A DNA stretch of 64,000 bases from Bradyrhizobium sp. CB1717 (GTDB lineage Bacteria; Pseudomonadota; Alphaproteobacteria; Rhizobiales; Xanthobacteraceae): NCBI RefSeq assembly GCF_029714325.1, contig NZ_CP121666.1, forward strand, positions 4,464,001 to 4,528,000. The letters run 5' to 3'. The notes beneath the pieces were generated by a model that saw only the letters and a list, made by a program, of their open reading frames with translations, ran no database searches and was not told the DNA's origin. Shown piece by piece: positions 17,884 through 29,200 of the stretch; position 1 is the first letter of the stretch; each line of letters starts with the position of its first letter. The translations under genes and the position numbers were made by a program.

Positions 17884-19269
17884 TCAGATCACCCCAGCCA
17901 CCCGCAGCACCACGCCCGCCGCGCAACTGCCCGCCAGCACCGTGAGCATCCCCAGCTTGAAGCGGAAGATCGCGGTCGCGGCCGCGATCGCCAGCAGCAG
18001 CGCGGGGATGTCGACGCTGGTCAAGACCGGCCGGTCGAAGGCGAAGGGGAAGGCGTGCACCGGCGCGGTTTCGCGGAACAGCGTGTGCAGGGCGAACCAG
18101 ATCGAGAGGTTGAGGATCACGCCGACGACCGCGGCGGTGATCGCACTGAGCGCGCCGGCGAGGCCCGTGTTGCCGCGCAGGCGCTCGATGTAGGGGGCGC
18201 CGACGAAGATCCAGAGGAAGCAGGGCGTGAAGGTGACCCAGGTTGCGAGCAGGCCGCCGAAGGTCGCCGCGACCATCGGCGACAGGCCGCTTGGGTCGCG
18301 ATAGGCCGCCATGAAGCCCACGAACTGCAGCACCATGATCAGCGGGCCCGGCGTGGTCTCGGCCATGCCGAGGCCGTCGAGCATCTCGTGCGGCTTCAGC
18401 CAGTGATAATGCTCGACCGCCTGCTGGGCGACATAGGCCAGCACCGCATAGGCGCCGCCGAAGGTGACGAGTGCCATCTTCGAGAAGAACAGCGCGATTT
18501 GGCTGAACACGTTGGCCTGGCCGAACGCGGCGAGCAGGGCAATCACCGGCACCAGCCAGAGTGCGAGCCACAGCGCGCCCACGCGGATCGCGCGCCCGGT
18601 GTCGGGTTTGACGTGATCGGGCACGGCGTCGCCGAGCATGCTGTCGATCACGGCGCTGCTGTCACCATGGCCGTGAGCGGCCGGGGCAAATTCCGGACGG
18701 CCTTGCCTCGCGCCGATATAGCCGATCACGCCGGCGGCGATGATGATGATCGGGAAGGGGACGGCGAAGAAGAAGATCGCGACGAAGGCGATCGCAGCGA
18801 GCGCGATCATGATCCGGTTCTTCAGCGCGCGCTTGCCGACGCGCACCACGGCTTCGACCACGATCGCGAGCACGGCGGCCTTCAGGCCGAAGAACAGCGC
18901 CTCGACGAAGCTGACATTGCCATAGGCGGCGTAGATGTAGCTCAAGGCCATGATGGCGATGATGCCGGGCAGGATGAACAACCCGCCCGCCATCAGCCCG
19001 CCGGCGGTGCGGTGCATCAGCCAGCCGACATAGGTCGCAAGCTGCTGCGCCTCCGGTCCCGGCAGCAGCATGCAATAGTTCAGCGCATGCAGGAAACGGC
19101 CTTCGGAGATCCACTTCTTCTCCTCGACGAGGATGCGGTGCATCACCGCGATCTGGCCCGCGGGCCCGCCAAAGCTCAGGCAGGCGACCCGCAGCCAGAC
19201 ACGGAAAGCCTCGTTGAAGCTGATGCCGTGACCGGCATCAGCTCCCGTTTGATTGGCGCGGGTATCCAT
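17884..19269 (-). CDS. chrA: chromate transporter, two-domain CHR family
   Basis: 461 residues from ATG 19269. Inner-membrane chromate efflux protein with two homologous halves. The first has FRVWLRVACLSFGGPAGQIAVMHR and LLPGPEAQQLATYVGW; the second has FFSKMALVTFGGAYAVLAYV and AETTPGPLIMVLQFVGF. The FGGP and PGP motifs are those of long-chain CHR proteins. A charged loop rich in His/Asp/Pro joins the halves. Its start overlaps the stop of the upstream ChrB-like gene by one base (TAATG), so the two are coupled. Confidence 0.92.
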   Translation of the reverse strand: MDTRANQTGADAGHGISFNEAFRVWLRVACLSFGGPAGQIAVMHRILVEEKKWISEGRFLHALNYCMLLPGPEAQQLATYVGWLMHRTAGGLMAGGLFILPGIIAIMALSYIYAAYGNVSFVEALFFGLKAAVLAIVVEAVVRVGKRALKNRIMIALAAIAFVAIFFFAVPFPIIIIAAGVIGYIGARQGRPEFAPAAHGHGDSSAVIDSMLGDAVPDHVKPDTGRAIRVGALWLALWLVPVIALLAAFGQANVFSQIALFFSKMALVTFGGAYAVLAYVAQQAVEHYHWLKPHEMLDGLGMAETTPGPLIMVLQFVGFMAAYRDPSGLSPMVAATFGGLLATWVTFTPCFLWIFVGAPYIERLRGNTGLAGALSAITAAVVGVILNLSIWFALHTLFRETAPVHAFPFAFDRPVLTSVDIPALLLAIAAATAIFRFKLGMLTVLAGSCAAGVVLRVAGVI

Positions 19270-20087
19270 TACGCCTTCACCTTGTTGGTCGGCCAGTTGT
19301 GGGTCTCGGCCGTGGCGTCGCGGCACCAGCGGTAGAACGCGTCGTAGAGCGTTATGCCGGCCTCGAGCTGCTCGAGATCGTCATCGTACATGCGCGACAG
19401 GCCGAGCGAGGCCGCGAGCAGGCCGGGCGCCTCCGGCGCCAGGTCTGGCCGCGCGGTGTCGGCGCCGCGCACCAGCGTCGCGAGGTGGAGCAGGGCCGGG
19501 GTCGCAATGCCGAACTCCTCGACCATGACGTCGAAGGTGCAGAGCTCGCCGCGGTGGCTCCAGAACACGTTCTCGATATCGAAGGGGGCTGCGCCAAAGC
19601 GCTCGCCGACCGCGACGACCTCGGACGGCGCCACATACAGGAACACCGCGTTGGGATCGACGAAGCGGCGGATCAGCCAGGGGCAGGCGATGCGATCGAC
19701 CTTCGGCCGCGCCCGCGTGACCCAGACGGTGCGCCCCTTCGCATCGCGCGGCGGCAGCTTGCGGGTATCGAGCAGCGGCAGCTTGGCCGTCTTCCAGCCC
19801 TCGAAGCCGCCCTCCAGCGTCTCGGCCTCCACGCCGAGCTGGCGGAGCCAGGCCGCCGTGCCCTGCGCGAGCTTCTCGCCGCGGAAGCACGAGACGACGG
19901 CCCGGCGGCCGGCAAATTCGTCGCCCCATTCCGCAACGGTCTCGTGGCTGCGTCTGATGGAGCCGGGAATCAGCCGCCGGTCGGCGGCAAAATCCTCCTC
20001 GGTGCGGACGTCGATCAGGACAGGGGCATTGGCCGTGCCGATCAGGCGCGCCAATTTATCGGATGATATGGTCGTGAAAGTAGACAT
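19269..20087 (-). CDS. rhodanese / ChrB-like chromate resistance protein
   Basis: 272 residues from ATG 20087 (an upstream start at 20159 would add 24 residues). The N-terminal half is a rhodanese domain: VLIDVRTEEDFAADRRLIPGS and the cysteine loop SCFRGEKLAQG. From about residue 115 it is a ChrB C-terminal domain (RTVWVTRARPKVDRIACPWLIRRFVDPNAVFLYV, FDVMVEEF). ChrB-type proteins have been described as chromate sensors or resistance enhancers. The coupled chrA downstream supports a role in chromate/sulfate-anion stress. It is divergent from dmeF. Confidence 0.88.
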   Translation of the reverse strand: MSTFTTISSDKLARLIGTANAPVLIDVRTEEDFAADRRLIPGSIRRSHETVAEWGDEFAGRRAVVSCFRGEKLAQGTAAWLRQLGVEAETLEGGFEGWKTAKLPLLDTRKLPPRDAKGRTVWVTRARPKVDRIACPWLIRRFVDPNAVFLYVAPSEVVAVGERFGAAPFDIENVFWSHRGELCTFDVMVEEFGIATPALLHLATLVRGADTARPDLAPEAPGLLAASLGLSRMYDDDLEQLEAGITLYDAFYRWCRDATAETHNWPTNKVKA

Positions 20088-20286
20088 GTTGATGCGTCCT
20101 CGCAAAAACTGAACGGGACGCGATACTTGGGCATGTCGCCTCGTGGGGAGATCGCTCAAATCCCCATGGGCTGATTACAGCGAAACTAAACGGAACTGTC
20201 AATCTGCAGGACGATTGGGCCTTAGAAAATTGGGCTTCGCCGGTCTATAGTACGCGCCAACAGACCTGAATCTTCTGGAGAATTCG

Positions 20287-21267
20287 ATGCATTCCCACTC
20301 CATTGAACAGTGGACGCATGACCACGCCTTCCTGGGCGAGAAGCATGACGAGAACGAGCGGCGCACCTGGCTCGTGGTCGTGCTGACGCTGGTCATGATG
20401 GTCGGCGAGATCGTCGCCGGCTCGCTGTTCGGCTCGATGGCGCTGCTGGCCGATGGCTGGCACATGGGCACGCATGCGGCCGCGCTCGGCATCGCTGCCT
20501 TCGCCTACCGCTTCGCGCGCCGGCACCTGGGGAACGCGCATTTCACCTTCGGCACCGGCAAGTTCGGCGATCTCGCCGCCTTCTCCAGTGCCATCATCCT
20601 CGGACTGATTTCGGTCGAGATCGCCTATGAGAGCGTGCTGCGGCTGATCACGCCGGTGCCGATTGTCTATGGCGAGGCGATCGCGGTCGCTGCGCTGGGG
20701 CTGTGCGTCAATCTCGCCAGCGCGTGGCTGCTGCGCGACAGCCATGACCATCACCATCACGGTTATGATCATGGCCACAGCCATGCGCATCATGACCACG
20801 ATGAGCATGACCACGACCACGATCACCACCACCACCACCATCATCACGACAACAATCTCCGTGCGGCTTACGTTCACGTCATGGCGGACGCGGCGACCTC
20901 GGTGCTGGCGATCGGCGCCCTCGTGGTCGCGATGAATTCGGGCTGGGTCTGGGCTGACCCGGCCGTGGGCCTGATCGGCAGCGTCGTGATCGCGAGCTGG
21001 GCGTTCGGCCTGATCAAGTCGTCAGGCGCGGTGCTGCTCGACGTGCGCGCCGACGAGAAGCTGGAGCGGGTAATCCTGGCGCGTATGGAGGTCGGCGAGG
21101 ACCGCGTCACCGATCTGCATCTGTGGCAGGTCGGCCCCGGCCATTGCGCCGTGCTGGTCTCGGTGGTCTCGGACAAGCCGAAGCAGCCGGCCGTCTACAA
21201 GAAGCGGCTCGCCGGGCTGAAGGGCCTCAGCCACGTCACGGTCGAGGTCGAGACCTGCCCGCATTGA
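20287..21267 (+). CDS. dmeF: DmeF-type cation diffusion facilitator
   Basis: 326 residues. Inner-membrane exporter of divalent metals (cobalt and nickel in DmeF proteins). TM segments with the metal site ALLADGWHMGTHA (HxxxD type) and a second site at YVHVMADAATSVLA are visible. A His/Asp-rich cytoplasmic loop of about 40 residues (20742-20853), including a run of eight histidines, lies between TM4 and TM5 and is a DmeF trait. The protein begins with MHSHSIEQWTHDHAF, also DmeF-like. No FrmR-type DmeR repressor gene is next to it; the divergent neighbour is the ChrB-like gene. Confidence 0.92.
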   Translation: MHSHSIEQWTHDHAFLGEKHDENERRTWLVVVLTLVMMVGEIVAGSLFGSMALLADGWHMGTHAAALGIAAFAYRFARRHLGNAHFTFGTGKFGDLAAFSSAIILGLISVEIAYESVLRLITPVPIVYGEAIAVAALGLCVNLASAWLLRDSHDHHHHGYDHGHSHAHHDHDEHDHDHDHHHHHHHHDNNLRAAYVHVMADAATSVLAIGALVVAMNSGWVWADPAVGLIGSVVIASWAFGLIKSSGAVLLDVRADEKLERVILARMEVGEDRVTDLHLWQVGPGHCAVLVSVVSDKPKQPAVYKKRLAGLKGLSHVTVEVETCPH

Positions 21268-21355
21268 CGTGATCGGCGGCAGCGGAATTCTGCAGCGCGG
21301 CCGGGGTTGATCCTCGGTCGCAGCTTCCCAACCGATTGCCAAGGAGGGACCAGGG

Positions 21356-22183
21356 ATGACTTCCAGGATCAAGCTTGCTTTCGCCGCCGCTCTCGCATTG
21401 TTCAGTCACGCAGCGATGGCGCAGTCGGAGAAGACCGGCGTCGAAAGGCTCTATGTCCTCAATTGCGGCGAGGGTACCGCCGGCGACATCTCGCGCTGGA
21501 CGCCCGGCCTGAACGAGGGCAAGACGATGGACTTCGTCGACAGCTGCTATCTCATCAAGCACGCCAAGGGCTGGTTCCTGTGGGACACCGGCATCGCCGA
21601 TGCCGTTGCGGCCATGCCGAACGGCCTGGTGCCCGCCGATCCCAAGGCCGTGACATGGCGCCGGCCGAAGACGCTCGCCGCCCAGCTCGAACAACTCGGC
21701 CTCAAGCCCGATGACGTCAAGGCGATGGCGGTCTCGCATACGCACCCGGATCACACCGGCAATGTCGAGCTGTTCCCGCAGGCTACGCTCTATGTGCAGA
21801 AGGCCGAATATGACTGGCCCGGCGCCAACAACGAGCCGCGCTTCAAGCCCTCGCATCCGGTCGAGCAACTCGCAGGCGACAAGGATGTGTTCGGCGACGG
21901 CAGCGTGACCATTCTGTCGACGCCCGGCCACACGCCGGGGCACCAGTCGCTGCTGGTCAAGCTGCCCAAGACCGGCGCGGTGGTCCTGTCCGGCGACGCC
22001 GTGCACTTCAAAGACAATTGGGACAACCGCCGCGTCCCCGGCATGAACGTCGACAAGGACCAGAGCGCGGCTTCGATGCAGAAGATCGCCGATATCCTCA
22101 CCAAGGAGAAGGCGCAGCTCTGGATCAACCACGACAAGGCGCAGCGCGACAGCCAGAAGATGGCGCCGGAGTTTTACGACTGA
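21356..22183 (+). CDS. periplasmic MBL-fold hydrolase, AHL-lactonase-like
   Basis: 275 residues with a signal peptide (LAFAAALALFSHAAMA, cleavage before QSEK) and a strong AAGGAGG ribosome site. The zinc motif is AVSHTHPDHTGN (HxHxDH), with later ligands in STPGHTPGHQS and VVLSGDAVHF. The N-terminal YVLNCGEG and DSCYLIKHAKGWFLWDTG match N-acyl-homoserine-lactonase-like proteins. Quorum-signal quenching is possible, but exported members of the group often act on other lactones or esters. Confidence 0.88.
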   Translation: MTSRIKLAFAAALALFSHAAMAQSEKTGVERLYVLNCGEGTAGDISRWTPGLNEGKTMDFVDSCYLIKHAKGWFLWDTGIADAVAAMPNGLVPADPKAVTWRRPKTLAAQLEQLGLKPDDVKAMAVSHTHPDHTGNVELFPQATLYVQKAEYDWPGANNEPRFKPSHPVEQLAGDKDVFGDGSVTILSTPGHTPGHQSLLVKLPKTGAVVLSGDAVHFKDNWDNRRVPGMNVDKDQSAASMQKIADILTKEKAQLWINHDKAQRDSQKMAPEFYD

Positions 22184-22262
22184 TCTCGCGCCGCTGTTGC
22201 CATGACGATGGCAGCAGCAGCGTGTTAGGGCCCCGGGAAAGCTCCGCGACAGGAGACGAAGC

Positions 22263-23141
22263 GTGGGCGAGTGGCTCGGGGTTGCGATTGCGCTGGCGTC
22301 GAGCAGCATCGGCGGCACGGCGGCGGCGATCACCCGCTATCTCGTCGGCGGCGCCGATCCGGTCCTGCTGGCGATCCTGCGCTGGGGGATCGGTTTCCTC
22401 TGCCTGCTGCCATGCGCGCTGCTGCTTCGTGTGCGCTGGCCGCAGCGCTCCGACTGGCCGACGGTGGCGCTGCTCGGCATCTGCTTCTTCGGCCTGTTCT
22501 TCATCCTCTACAACATCGCGGTGTCCTACACGACGGCCGCGCGTGCCAGCCTCGCGCTGGCGACGCTGCCGCTCCACACCATGGTGGTCGGCGCGATCCT
22601 CGGCGTGGAGCGGCTGACCGCGCGCAAGATCACCGGCGTCGGCATTGCCGTGCTCGGTGTGACGGCAGCGCTCGCGGCGGGCCTGGCGCAAAGTCCGGCC
22701 GGCGCGTGGCGGGGTGAGTTGATCATGACCGCGGCCGTATTCTGCATGGCGTTCTACAACGTGCTGTCGCGCCCGCTGATGCAGCGTTCGAGCGCGCTCG
22801 GCTTTCTCACGGTCGGCATGGGCGCGGGCGCTGTGGTGCTGGTGCTGGCAGGCTTCGCGAAGGGCAGCTTTGCGGCGCTCGATCATTTCACCTCGGCGCA
22901 GTGGATCGCCGGTGTCTATCTCGGCGCCGGTGGCGGCGCGCTCGCCTTCATCCTCTGGGTCATGGCGCTGGCGCGGGCGACGCCGACCCGCGTCGCGAAT
23001 ACCATGACGGTCAATCCGATCGCCGCCACCTTGCTGGCCGCGCTGCTGATCGGCGAACCGATCACGGCAAACCTTTTGATCGGGCTCGTTGCGGTCTTCG
23101 CCGGCATCTGGATTGCGACCAGCGAGACGAAGACAAGTTGA
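22263..23141 (+). CDS. EamA/DMT-family exporter
   Basis: 292 residues, GTG start at 22263 behind an AGGAGA-type site. Ten predicted TM segments in two EamA repeats; the second ends with VANTMTVNPIAATLLAALLIGEPITANLLIGL, the usual DMT closing block. Likely exports an amino acid or other small metabolite, but the substrate cannot be told from sequence. It lies 79 bases after the MBL hydrolase in the same direction. Confidence 0.9.
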   Translation: MGEWLGVAIALASSSIGGTAAAITRYLVGGADPVLLAILRWGIGFLCLLPCALLLRVRWPQRSDWPTVALLGICFFGLFFILYNIAVSYTTAARASLALATLPLHTMVVGAILGVERLTARKITGVGIAVLGVTAALAAGLAQSPAGAWRGELIMTAAVFCMAFYNVLSRPLMQRSSALGFLTVGMGAGAVVLVLAGFAKGSFAALDHFTSAQWIAGVYLGAGGGALAFILWVMALARATPTRVANTMTVNPIAATLLAALLIGEPITANLLIGLVAVFAGIWIATSETKTS

Positions 23142-23422
23142 TCAGCTCCGCGCTGTGCGAAGGTTTAAATGTCGCAGCAGCGTCACGAACGATCCGCTTC
23201 AAACACCGCGTTCGTTGTGCCGGCGAATGCAGGCAGATGCAGAGCGCGATCATTGTCGTGCCTATGGTTTCGGCAAGGCGTCATCGAAGATCGAGCAGGT
23301 ATGCCGTTTGGAAAGACGATCATGCTTTTTCCGAAGCGGCGAACTCGCGCGCACTTAAGCGGACCTTAAAGAGTCGGCCGATATGCATGTCAGCGTGCAT
23401 AATTCAACAGGACGGCAAGGCT

Positions 23423-24136
23423 ATGCGTAATGCGATCGGACGGCGTCAGTTCTTGTGCGGTTGTTGCGCAGTGCTTGGAGCTGCGGTGCTGCCGAGACAA
23501 GCGCAAGCCGCGGGCGATCCCGAGATCGTTCCGATCGAGTTTGCGAGCTTTCACGATCAGACGTTCAGCAACGAATATCTGCAGTTCATGAATGTCACGA
23601 TCCCGCCGGGGCAGATCGCCGCCTATCACCGGCACACCAGGGACTTTGCGCAGGTCTACATGGCGGTCTCGGATGCCGAGGGGACGCCGCTCGGCGGCAA
23701 GCCCGTCATCACGCCGCGCAAGGTCGGCGAAGTGCTGTTCACCAACTACACGAAGCAGCCGGTGGTGCATCAGGTTGCCAATGTCGGCGCCAGCGATTTC
23801 CGGATCATGGGGTTTGAGCTGTTCGACTCTCAGCCGGGCCGCTTCTCGCCGCTGCCTCGCCCCGAGCCCTACGTTTCGGTGATGGACAACCACCGCGTCC
23901 AGGCCTGGCGGTTGATCCTGAAGCCGGGCGAGGTTGCGCCGGCGATGCAGCAGGCGGCGCCCGGCGTGCGCATCGTGGTGCAGGGTGGCATGCTGGTCGA
24001 GGGCGTGCAGGGCAAGCCGGAGCACAAGCTCAATCTGAAATACGGCGACTTCGCGTGGCAGAATGCGGGCCCGGTCCGGACGATGCGAAACGCAGGGACC
24101 TCGACCGTCGAATTCGTCGAATTCGAACTGAAGTAG
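23423..24136 (+). CDS. secreted cupin-domain protein
   Basis: 237 residues from ATG 23423. The N-terminus [25 protein letters not shown] is a Tat signal (RRQFL). The mature part is a two-lobe cupin: [20 protein letters not shown] gives the H-x-H metal site of the first lobe; [22 protein letters not shown] starts the second. The 281 bases before it hold no gene I can support. The ligand and reaction are unknown. Confidence 0.8.
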   Translation: MRNAIGRRQFLCGCCAVLGAAVLPRQAQAAGDPEIVPIEFASFHDQTFSNEYLQFMNVTIPPGQIAAYHRHTRDFAQVYMAVSDAEGTPLGGKPVITPRKVGEVLFTNYTKQPVVHQVANVGASDFRIMGFELFDSQPGRFSPLPRPEPYVSVMDNHRVQAWRLILKPGEVAPAMQQAAPGVRIVVQGGMLVEGVQGKPEHKLNLKYGDFAWQNAGPVRTMRNAGTSTVEFVEFELK

Positions 24137-24213
24137 GGACGCGGGTGGGGCGTGAAGGCTGGCGGGGGCCGGCCTTTTACGTCCGGGGCTTTAATGGGAA
24201 TGAGGAGCGGGGC

Positions 24214-26277
24214 GTGTCTATCAAGCGGTCGGGAATTGCCATTGCAGCGCTGATGTCGGGCGTCGTCGTTCTGACCTCCGGTCTTCAACTGAGCGAGCGC
24301 TGGAGCGCCTACCAGAACGCCATCGCGGCGCACGCCCTGGAGACTCGTCTGGCCGCCGGCTTCGACGCAGTCGGCAACCTCACCATCGAGCGCGGCCCCG
24401 TCAATCGGGCGCTGCTCGGCAAATCCGCGGCGGACGATGCGGTGCTCAAGGAGTTCGCCGACAATCGCCGCGCCAGCGACGAGGCCTTGGCGAAACTGGA
24501 GACGCTCGCCCGCGGCGATGCCGACCTGACGCAGCGGGTCAAGGCCGCCGCGGCGAAGATCGCCGCCGCGCGCGCGGAAGCCGCATCGCACTGGCAGAAG
24601 CCGCTGACGGAGCGTCCCGGCGGCGCCGCCGCCAAGGCCATGCGCGACTACGCCGAGGCCATGGCGAGCCTGAATGAGCTGCTGGAGTCCGGCATCAAGG
24701 CGACGATGCGCCTCAGCACCACGGCGGGAAACCTGCTCGACGTCGCACAGAAGGGGTGGGTGATCCGCCAGACTGCCGGCCAGGTCTCGCTGTTGATTTC
24801 GGGGCTGGTGACGGCGGGCCGCCCGGCCACGTTGGCGGAACGGGACGAACTCAACGCCGCGATCGGCCAGATGACGCGGCTTTGGGCTGAAATTCTCGAC
24901 CGCGGCGACGACGTTCAAGCACCCAAGAACACGCGGGCCAGCGTCGGTGCGGCCAGGGATCGCTACTTCGGTTCGGACAAGCCGCTGCGCGAGGCGCTGA
25001 TGAAAGCCGCGTTCGACGGCACGCCTTACGCGGTGTCGGTGGACGAATGGCGCAAGTCGGCGACGGGCGCCAACGCCTCGCTGCTGGGAATCCGCGATGC
25101 CGCCTTGCGCGATGCGCAGGCCGTGGCGGAACGGGACGAAGCCGACGGGCTTGGCGGCATCCTGTTCGCCGGCGCGGCCATTCTGGTCGTCCTGGGATTG
25201 TCGGCGGCTGCGTCCGTCCTGCTCGTGCGTCACCTGCTCACGCCAATCTCCAAACTGTCGGAAGTGATGACCCGGCTCGCCCGCAACGAGGAAGCCGAGG
25301 TGCCGTTCGCCGCCCGCAAGGACGAGATCGGCGGCATGGCGCTCGCCGTGCAGGTCTTCAAGGAGGCCATGATCACCACCAATCGACTGGCTGGCGAGCA
25401 GGCGGCCGAGCGGATCGTCAAGGAGAAGCGTGCGGCACGTCTCGAAGGCCTGGTCAGCGATTTCGAGGCCAAGGCGGGGGCCATGGTGGCACTGCTGGCG
25501 TCGGGGGCGACCGAGCTCGAGACGACCGCGCGATCGATGTCCTCGACCGCGACGCAGACCAAGGGGCAGGCGACGACGGTCGCGGCTGCAGCCGAGGAAG
25601 CGAGCGTGGGCGCGAGCACGGTTGCCTCTGCAGCCGAGGAGCTGACGGCCTCGATCGGCGAGATCAGCCGCCAGGTCGCGCAATCCTCGACGATCACCGG
25701 GCGCGCGGTGGCCGACGCGCAGCGCACCGACAAGATCGTGCAGACATTGGCCGAGGGCGCCGAGAAGATCGGCGAGGTCGTGACCTTGATCCAGGCCATC
25801 GCGGCTCAAACCAACTTGTTGGCCTTGAATGCGACGATCGAGGCGGCGCGGGCGGGGGAGGCCGGGAGAGGCTTTGCCGTGGTCGCCTCAGAGGTGAAGA
25901 TGCTGGCGAATCAGACGGCATCGGCAACTGCGGAGATCGGCGCGCAGATCGCGCAAATCCAGGCGGCCACAAAGGAGGCTGTCGACGCGATCCGCGGCAT
26001 CAGCGGGACGATCGAAGAGGTCAGCTCGATCTCGAGCGTGATCGCGACGGCAGTCCAGGCGCAGGGCGTGGCAACGGCGGAAATCGCCCGCAACGTTCAA
26101 CAGACGTCGCAATCGGTGAAGGACGTGACGGCGAATATCAGCGGCGTGAGCAAGGCGGCCACGGAAACGGGCGTTGCGGCAAGTGAGGTGCTGAGCGCGG
26201 CAGACGGCCTGTCGCGACAGGCCGAGCAGCTGACGAGCGAAGTGGGCAGCTTTGTCGAGGACGTCCGGGCGGCCTGA
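24214..26277 (+). CDS. methyl-accepting chemotaxis protein
   Basis: 687 residues. GTG 24214 follows a GAGGAG ribosome site by six bases; the frame extends further upstream without another good start. TM1 is at about residues 5-24, then a ~290-residue periplasmic sensor rich in helices, TM2 near residues 314-335, a HAMP domain ([20 protein letters not shown]), and the cytoplasmic signalling domain. Its hairpin tip is [20 protein letters not shown] followed by [14 protein letters not shown]. The alternating signal hub is complete. No chemotaxis kinase or adaptor genes lie nearby, so it is an orphan receptor gene feeding a che cluster elsewhere. Confidence 0.93.
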   Translation: MSIKRSGIAIAALMSGVVVLTSGLQLSERWSAYQNAIAAHALETRLAAGFDAVGNLTIERGPVNRALLGKSAADDAVLKEFADNRRASDEALAKLETLARGDADLTQRVKAAAAKIAAARAEAASHWQKPLTERPGGAAAKAMRDYAEAMASLNELLESGIKATMRLSTTAGNLLDVAQKGWVIRQTAGQVSLLISGLVTAGRPATLAERDELNAAIGQMTRLWAEILDRGDDVQAPKNTRASVGAARDRYFGSDKPLREALMKAAFDGTPYAVSVDEWRKSATGANASLLGIRDAALRDAQAVAERDEADGLGGILFAGAAILVVLGLSAAASVLLVRHLLTPISKLSEVMTRLARNEEAEVPFAARKDEIGGMALAVQVFKEAMITTNRLAGEQAAERIVKEKRAARLEGLVSDFEAKAGAMVALLASGATELETTARSMSSTATQTKGQATTVAAAAEEASVGASTVASAAEELTASIGEISRQVAQSSTITGRAVADAQRTDKIVQTLAEGAEKIGEVVTLIQAIAAQTNLLALNATIEAARAGEAGRGFAVVASEVKMLANQTASATAEIGAQIAQIQAATKEAVDAIRGISGTIEEVSSISSVIATAVQAQGVATAEIARNVQQTSQSVKDVTANISGVSKAATETGVAASEVLSAADGLSRQAEQLTSEVGSFVEDVRAA

Positions 26278-26290
26278 CGCGCGATATGCT

Positions 26291-26479
26291 TTAGCGCGGC
26301 ACCGTCGCCGCGGGCGGGCTCGCCTCCGGCGTCTTCTTCGGCTTCAGCGAGCCGGCATAGAACGAGACCAGCCACACCAGCAGGAGGGCGAGGAGATAGA
26401 CGCCCCAGGCCTGCGGCGGCGTGGTCGCCCAGCGCAAGAGGCCCTTGAATGTGCGCGGCGGTGTGTTGTCGTCGGTCAT
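26291..26479 (-). CDS. small single-pass membrane protein
   Basis: 62 residues: a short polar N-terminus, one strong membrane segment (AWGVYLLALLLVWLVSFYAG, about residues 24-43), then a Lys/Pro-rich tail. Function unknown. It lies 31 bases downstream of the MFS gene on the same strand and is probably cotranscribed with it. Confidence 0.65.
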   Translation of the reverse strand: MTDDNTPPRTFKGLLRWATTPPQAWGVYLLALLLVWLVSFYAGSLKPKKTPEASPPAATVPR

Positions 26480-26510
26480 GGCCCGCTTGTGCGCGAAAGC
26501 GGCGGTGTGG

Positions 26511-27668
26511 TCAATCCGGCCGCCGCCCGGCGCGGATCAGGAACAGCGCCGCCAGCGCCGAGAGGCTGAGCGCGGAGGAGACGATCAGCACCTTGGCGCC
26601 CATCACGTCGATGAGCAGGCCGAACACCAGCGGCGCCACAGCCTGCGCCATCCGCGCCGGCGCGCCGATGATGCCGAGGCGGTAGCCGAAATCCTTGGGG
26701 CCGAAGATCGATAGCGGCAACGTGCCCCGCGCAATGGTCAGGATGCCGTTGCCCGAACCATAGAGCAGTGCAAATGCGCTCGCGGCGGGAGCGCCGAAGA
26801 TGGCAACGACGGCGGCGCCGACCGGCTGGGTGATGCAGGCCAGCCGCGTCGACCACAGCGGATGGAAGCGGCTCAGAAAGCTTGCTTCGAGAATGCGCGC
26901 GGCGACTTGGGCCGGGCCGATCAGCGCGCCGGCCGCGATCGCCTCGATGTGGGTGGCGCCCATCGTCTCGAGGATGCGCGGGAAATGCACGGCCATGGCA
27001 CCGGTGACGGTCCATGCGGCGGCGAAGACGAAGGCGAGCAGGATCATGGTTCGATCGATCGGCACGTGCGGCTTCTCGGCGGTCGCGGCCGCCTGCTTTG
27101 CCCCCTTGATCGCCGGAAGCATGAAGAAGTTGAGCGGCAGGCCGATCAGGATGTTGGCGGCCGCCCATGCAAAGCAGGTCTCGCGCCAGCCGATATGCGA
27201 CAGGCCCCAGGCGGTGAGCGGCCAGCCGACGGTGGAGGCAAAGCCCGCCATCAGCGTGATGCCGGTGATCGAGCCGCGCGCCTCGGTGCCGTAGATGCGG
27301 CCGAGCGCGGCGAAGGCGGCATCATAGAGCCCCATCGCCATGCCGATGCCGAGCACGAGCCAGGCGAACGCCATCACTGCCACGGAGTGGGAGAAGCCGA
27401 GCAGTACGAGGCCGGCGGCAATCGTCAGGTTGGAGATCGACAGCACCTGCCGTCCGCCGACGAGATCGATCTGCCGCCCGATGCGCGGGCCGAGCATCGC
27501 CGAGATCACCAGCGAGGCCGAGAACGCGCCAAAGATCCAGTTGGAGGAGATGCCGAGGTCGTGCGCCATGGGATCGGCGAGCAGCGCCGGCAGGTAATAG
27601 CTGGACGCCCAGGCCAGTGTCTGCGTGGTGCCGAGCGCCAGGATGATCGGAAGCTGGCGCTGGCTCAT
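26511..27668 (-). CDS. MFS transporter
   Basis: 385 residues with 12 predicted membrane segments. The loop 2-3 motif is GRQIDLVGGRQVL, a variant of the MFS A motif (GxxxDRxGRR), and the central cytoplasmic loop is short (KGAKQAAATAEKPHVPIDR). It is divergent from the cyclase gene across 163 bases. The substrate is not predictable from sequence. Confidence 0.88.
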   Translation of the reverse strand: MSQRQLPIILALGTTQTLAWASSYYLPALLADPMAHDLGISSNWIFGAFSASLVISAMLGPRIGRQIDLVGGRQVLSISNLTIAAGLVLLGFSHSVAVMAFAWLVLGIGMAMGLYDAAFAALGRIYGTEARGSITGITLMAGFASTVGWPLTAWGLSHIGWRETCFAWAAANILIGLPLNFFMLPAIKGAKQAAATAEKPHVPIDRTMILLAFVFAAAWTVTGAMAVHFPRILETMGATHIEAIAAGALIGPAQVAARILEASFLSRFHPLWSTRLACITQPVGAAVVAIFGAPAASAFALLYGSGNGILTIARGTLPLSIFGPKDFGYRLGIIGAPARMAQAVAPLVFGLLIDVMGAKVLIVSSALSLSALAALFLIRAGRRPD

Positions 27669-27831
27669 ATTCCTGTATTTCTGGTCGGCGGTGTCATTGG
27701 TTCCATTTGCAGCCGGCCATGACAGCGCGTCAACAGCACCTGCGGCATATTCGACCTGCTGCAGGCGGGTGCCTTGGCGCGCGACGTTCGCGCGGCCTTC
27801 CGCTCGTCACGAATGCACGCCATAATGGCGT

Positions 27832-29091
<1,260 letters not shown>

Positions 29092-29112
29092 CCGGGCTGC
29101 TTCCGCATACTC

Positions 29113-29194
29113 CGTCATTGCGAGGAGCCCTTGCGACGACGCAATCCAGACTGTCGCCGCGGAGAGATACTGGATTGCTTCGCTCGCAATGACG
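29113..29194. repeat. palindromic intergenic repeat, family B, copy 3
   Basis: Starts CGTCATTGCGAGGAGCCC, carries CAATCCAG...CTGGATTG arms, and ends CTCGCAATGACG. It sits between the converging cyclase and MFS genes, 22 bases behind the cyclase stop. Confidence 0.86.
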
Positions 29195-29200
29195 GTGTGG

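Noticed and set aside
17704..19335. 543-residue plus-strand ORF opposite chrA
   Set aside because: Its sequence is the complement of the chromate transporter gene and of a repeat; no independent coding evidence.
20742..20853. His-codon-rich tract as a possible tandem repeat or recombination site
   Set aside because: It is the in-frame metal-binding loop of DmeF and is expected for that family.
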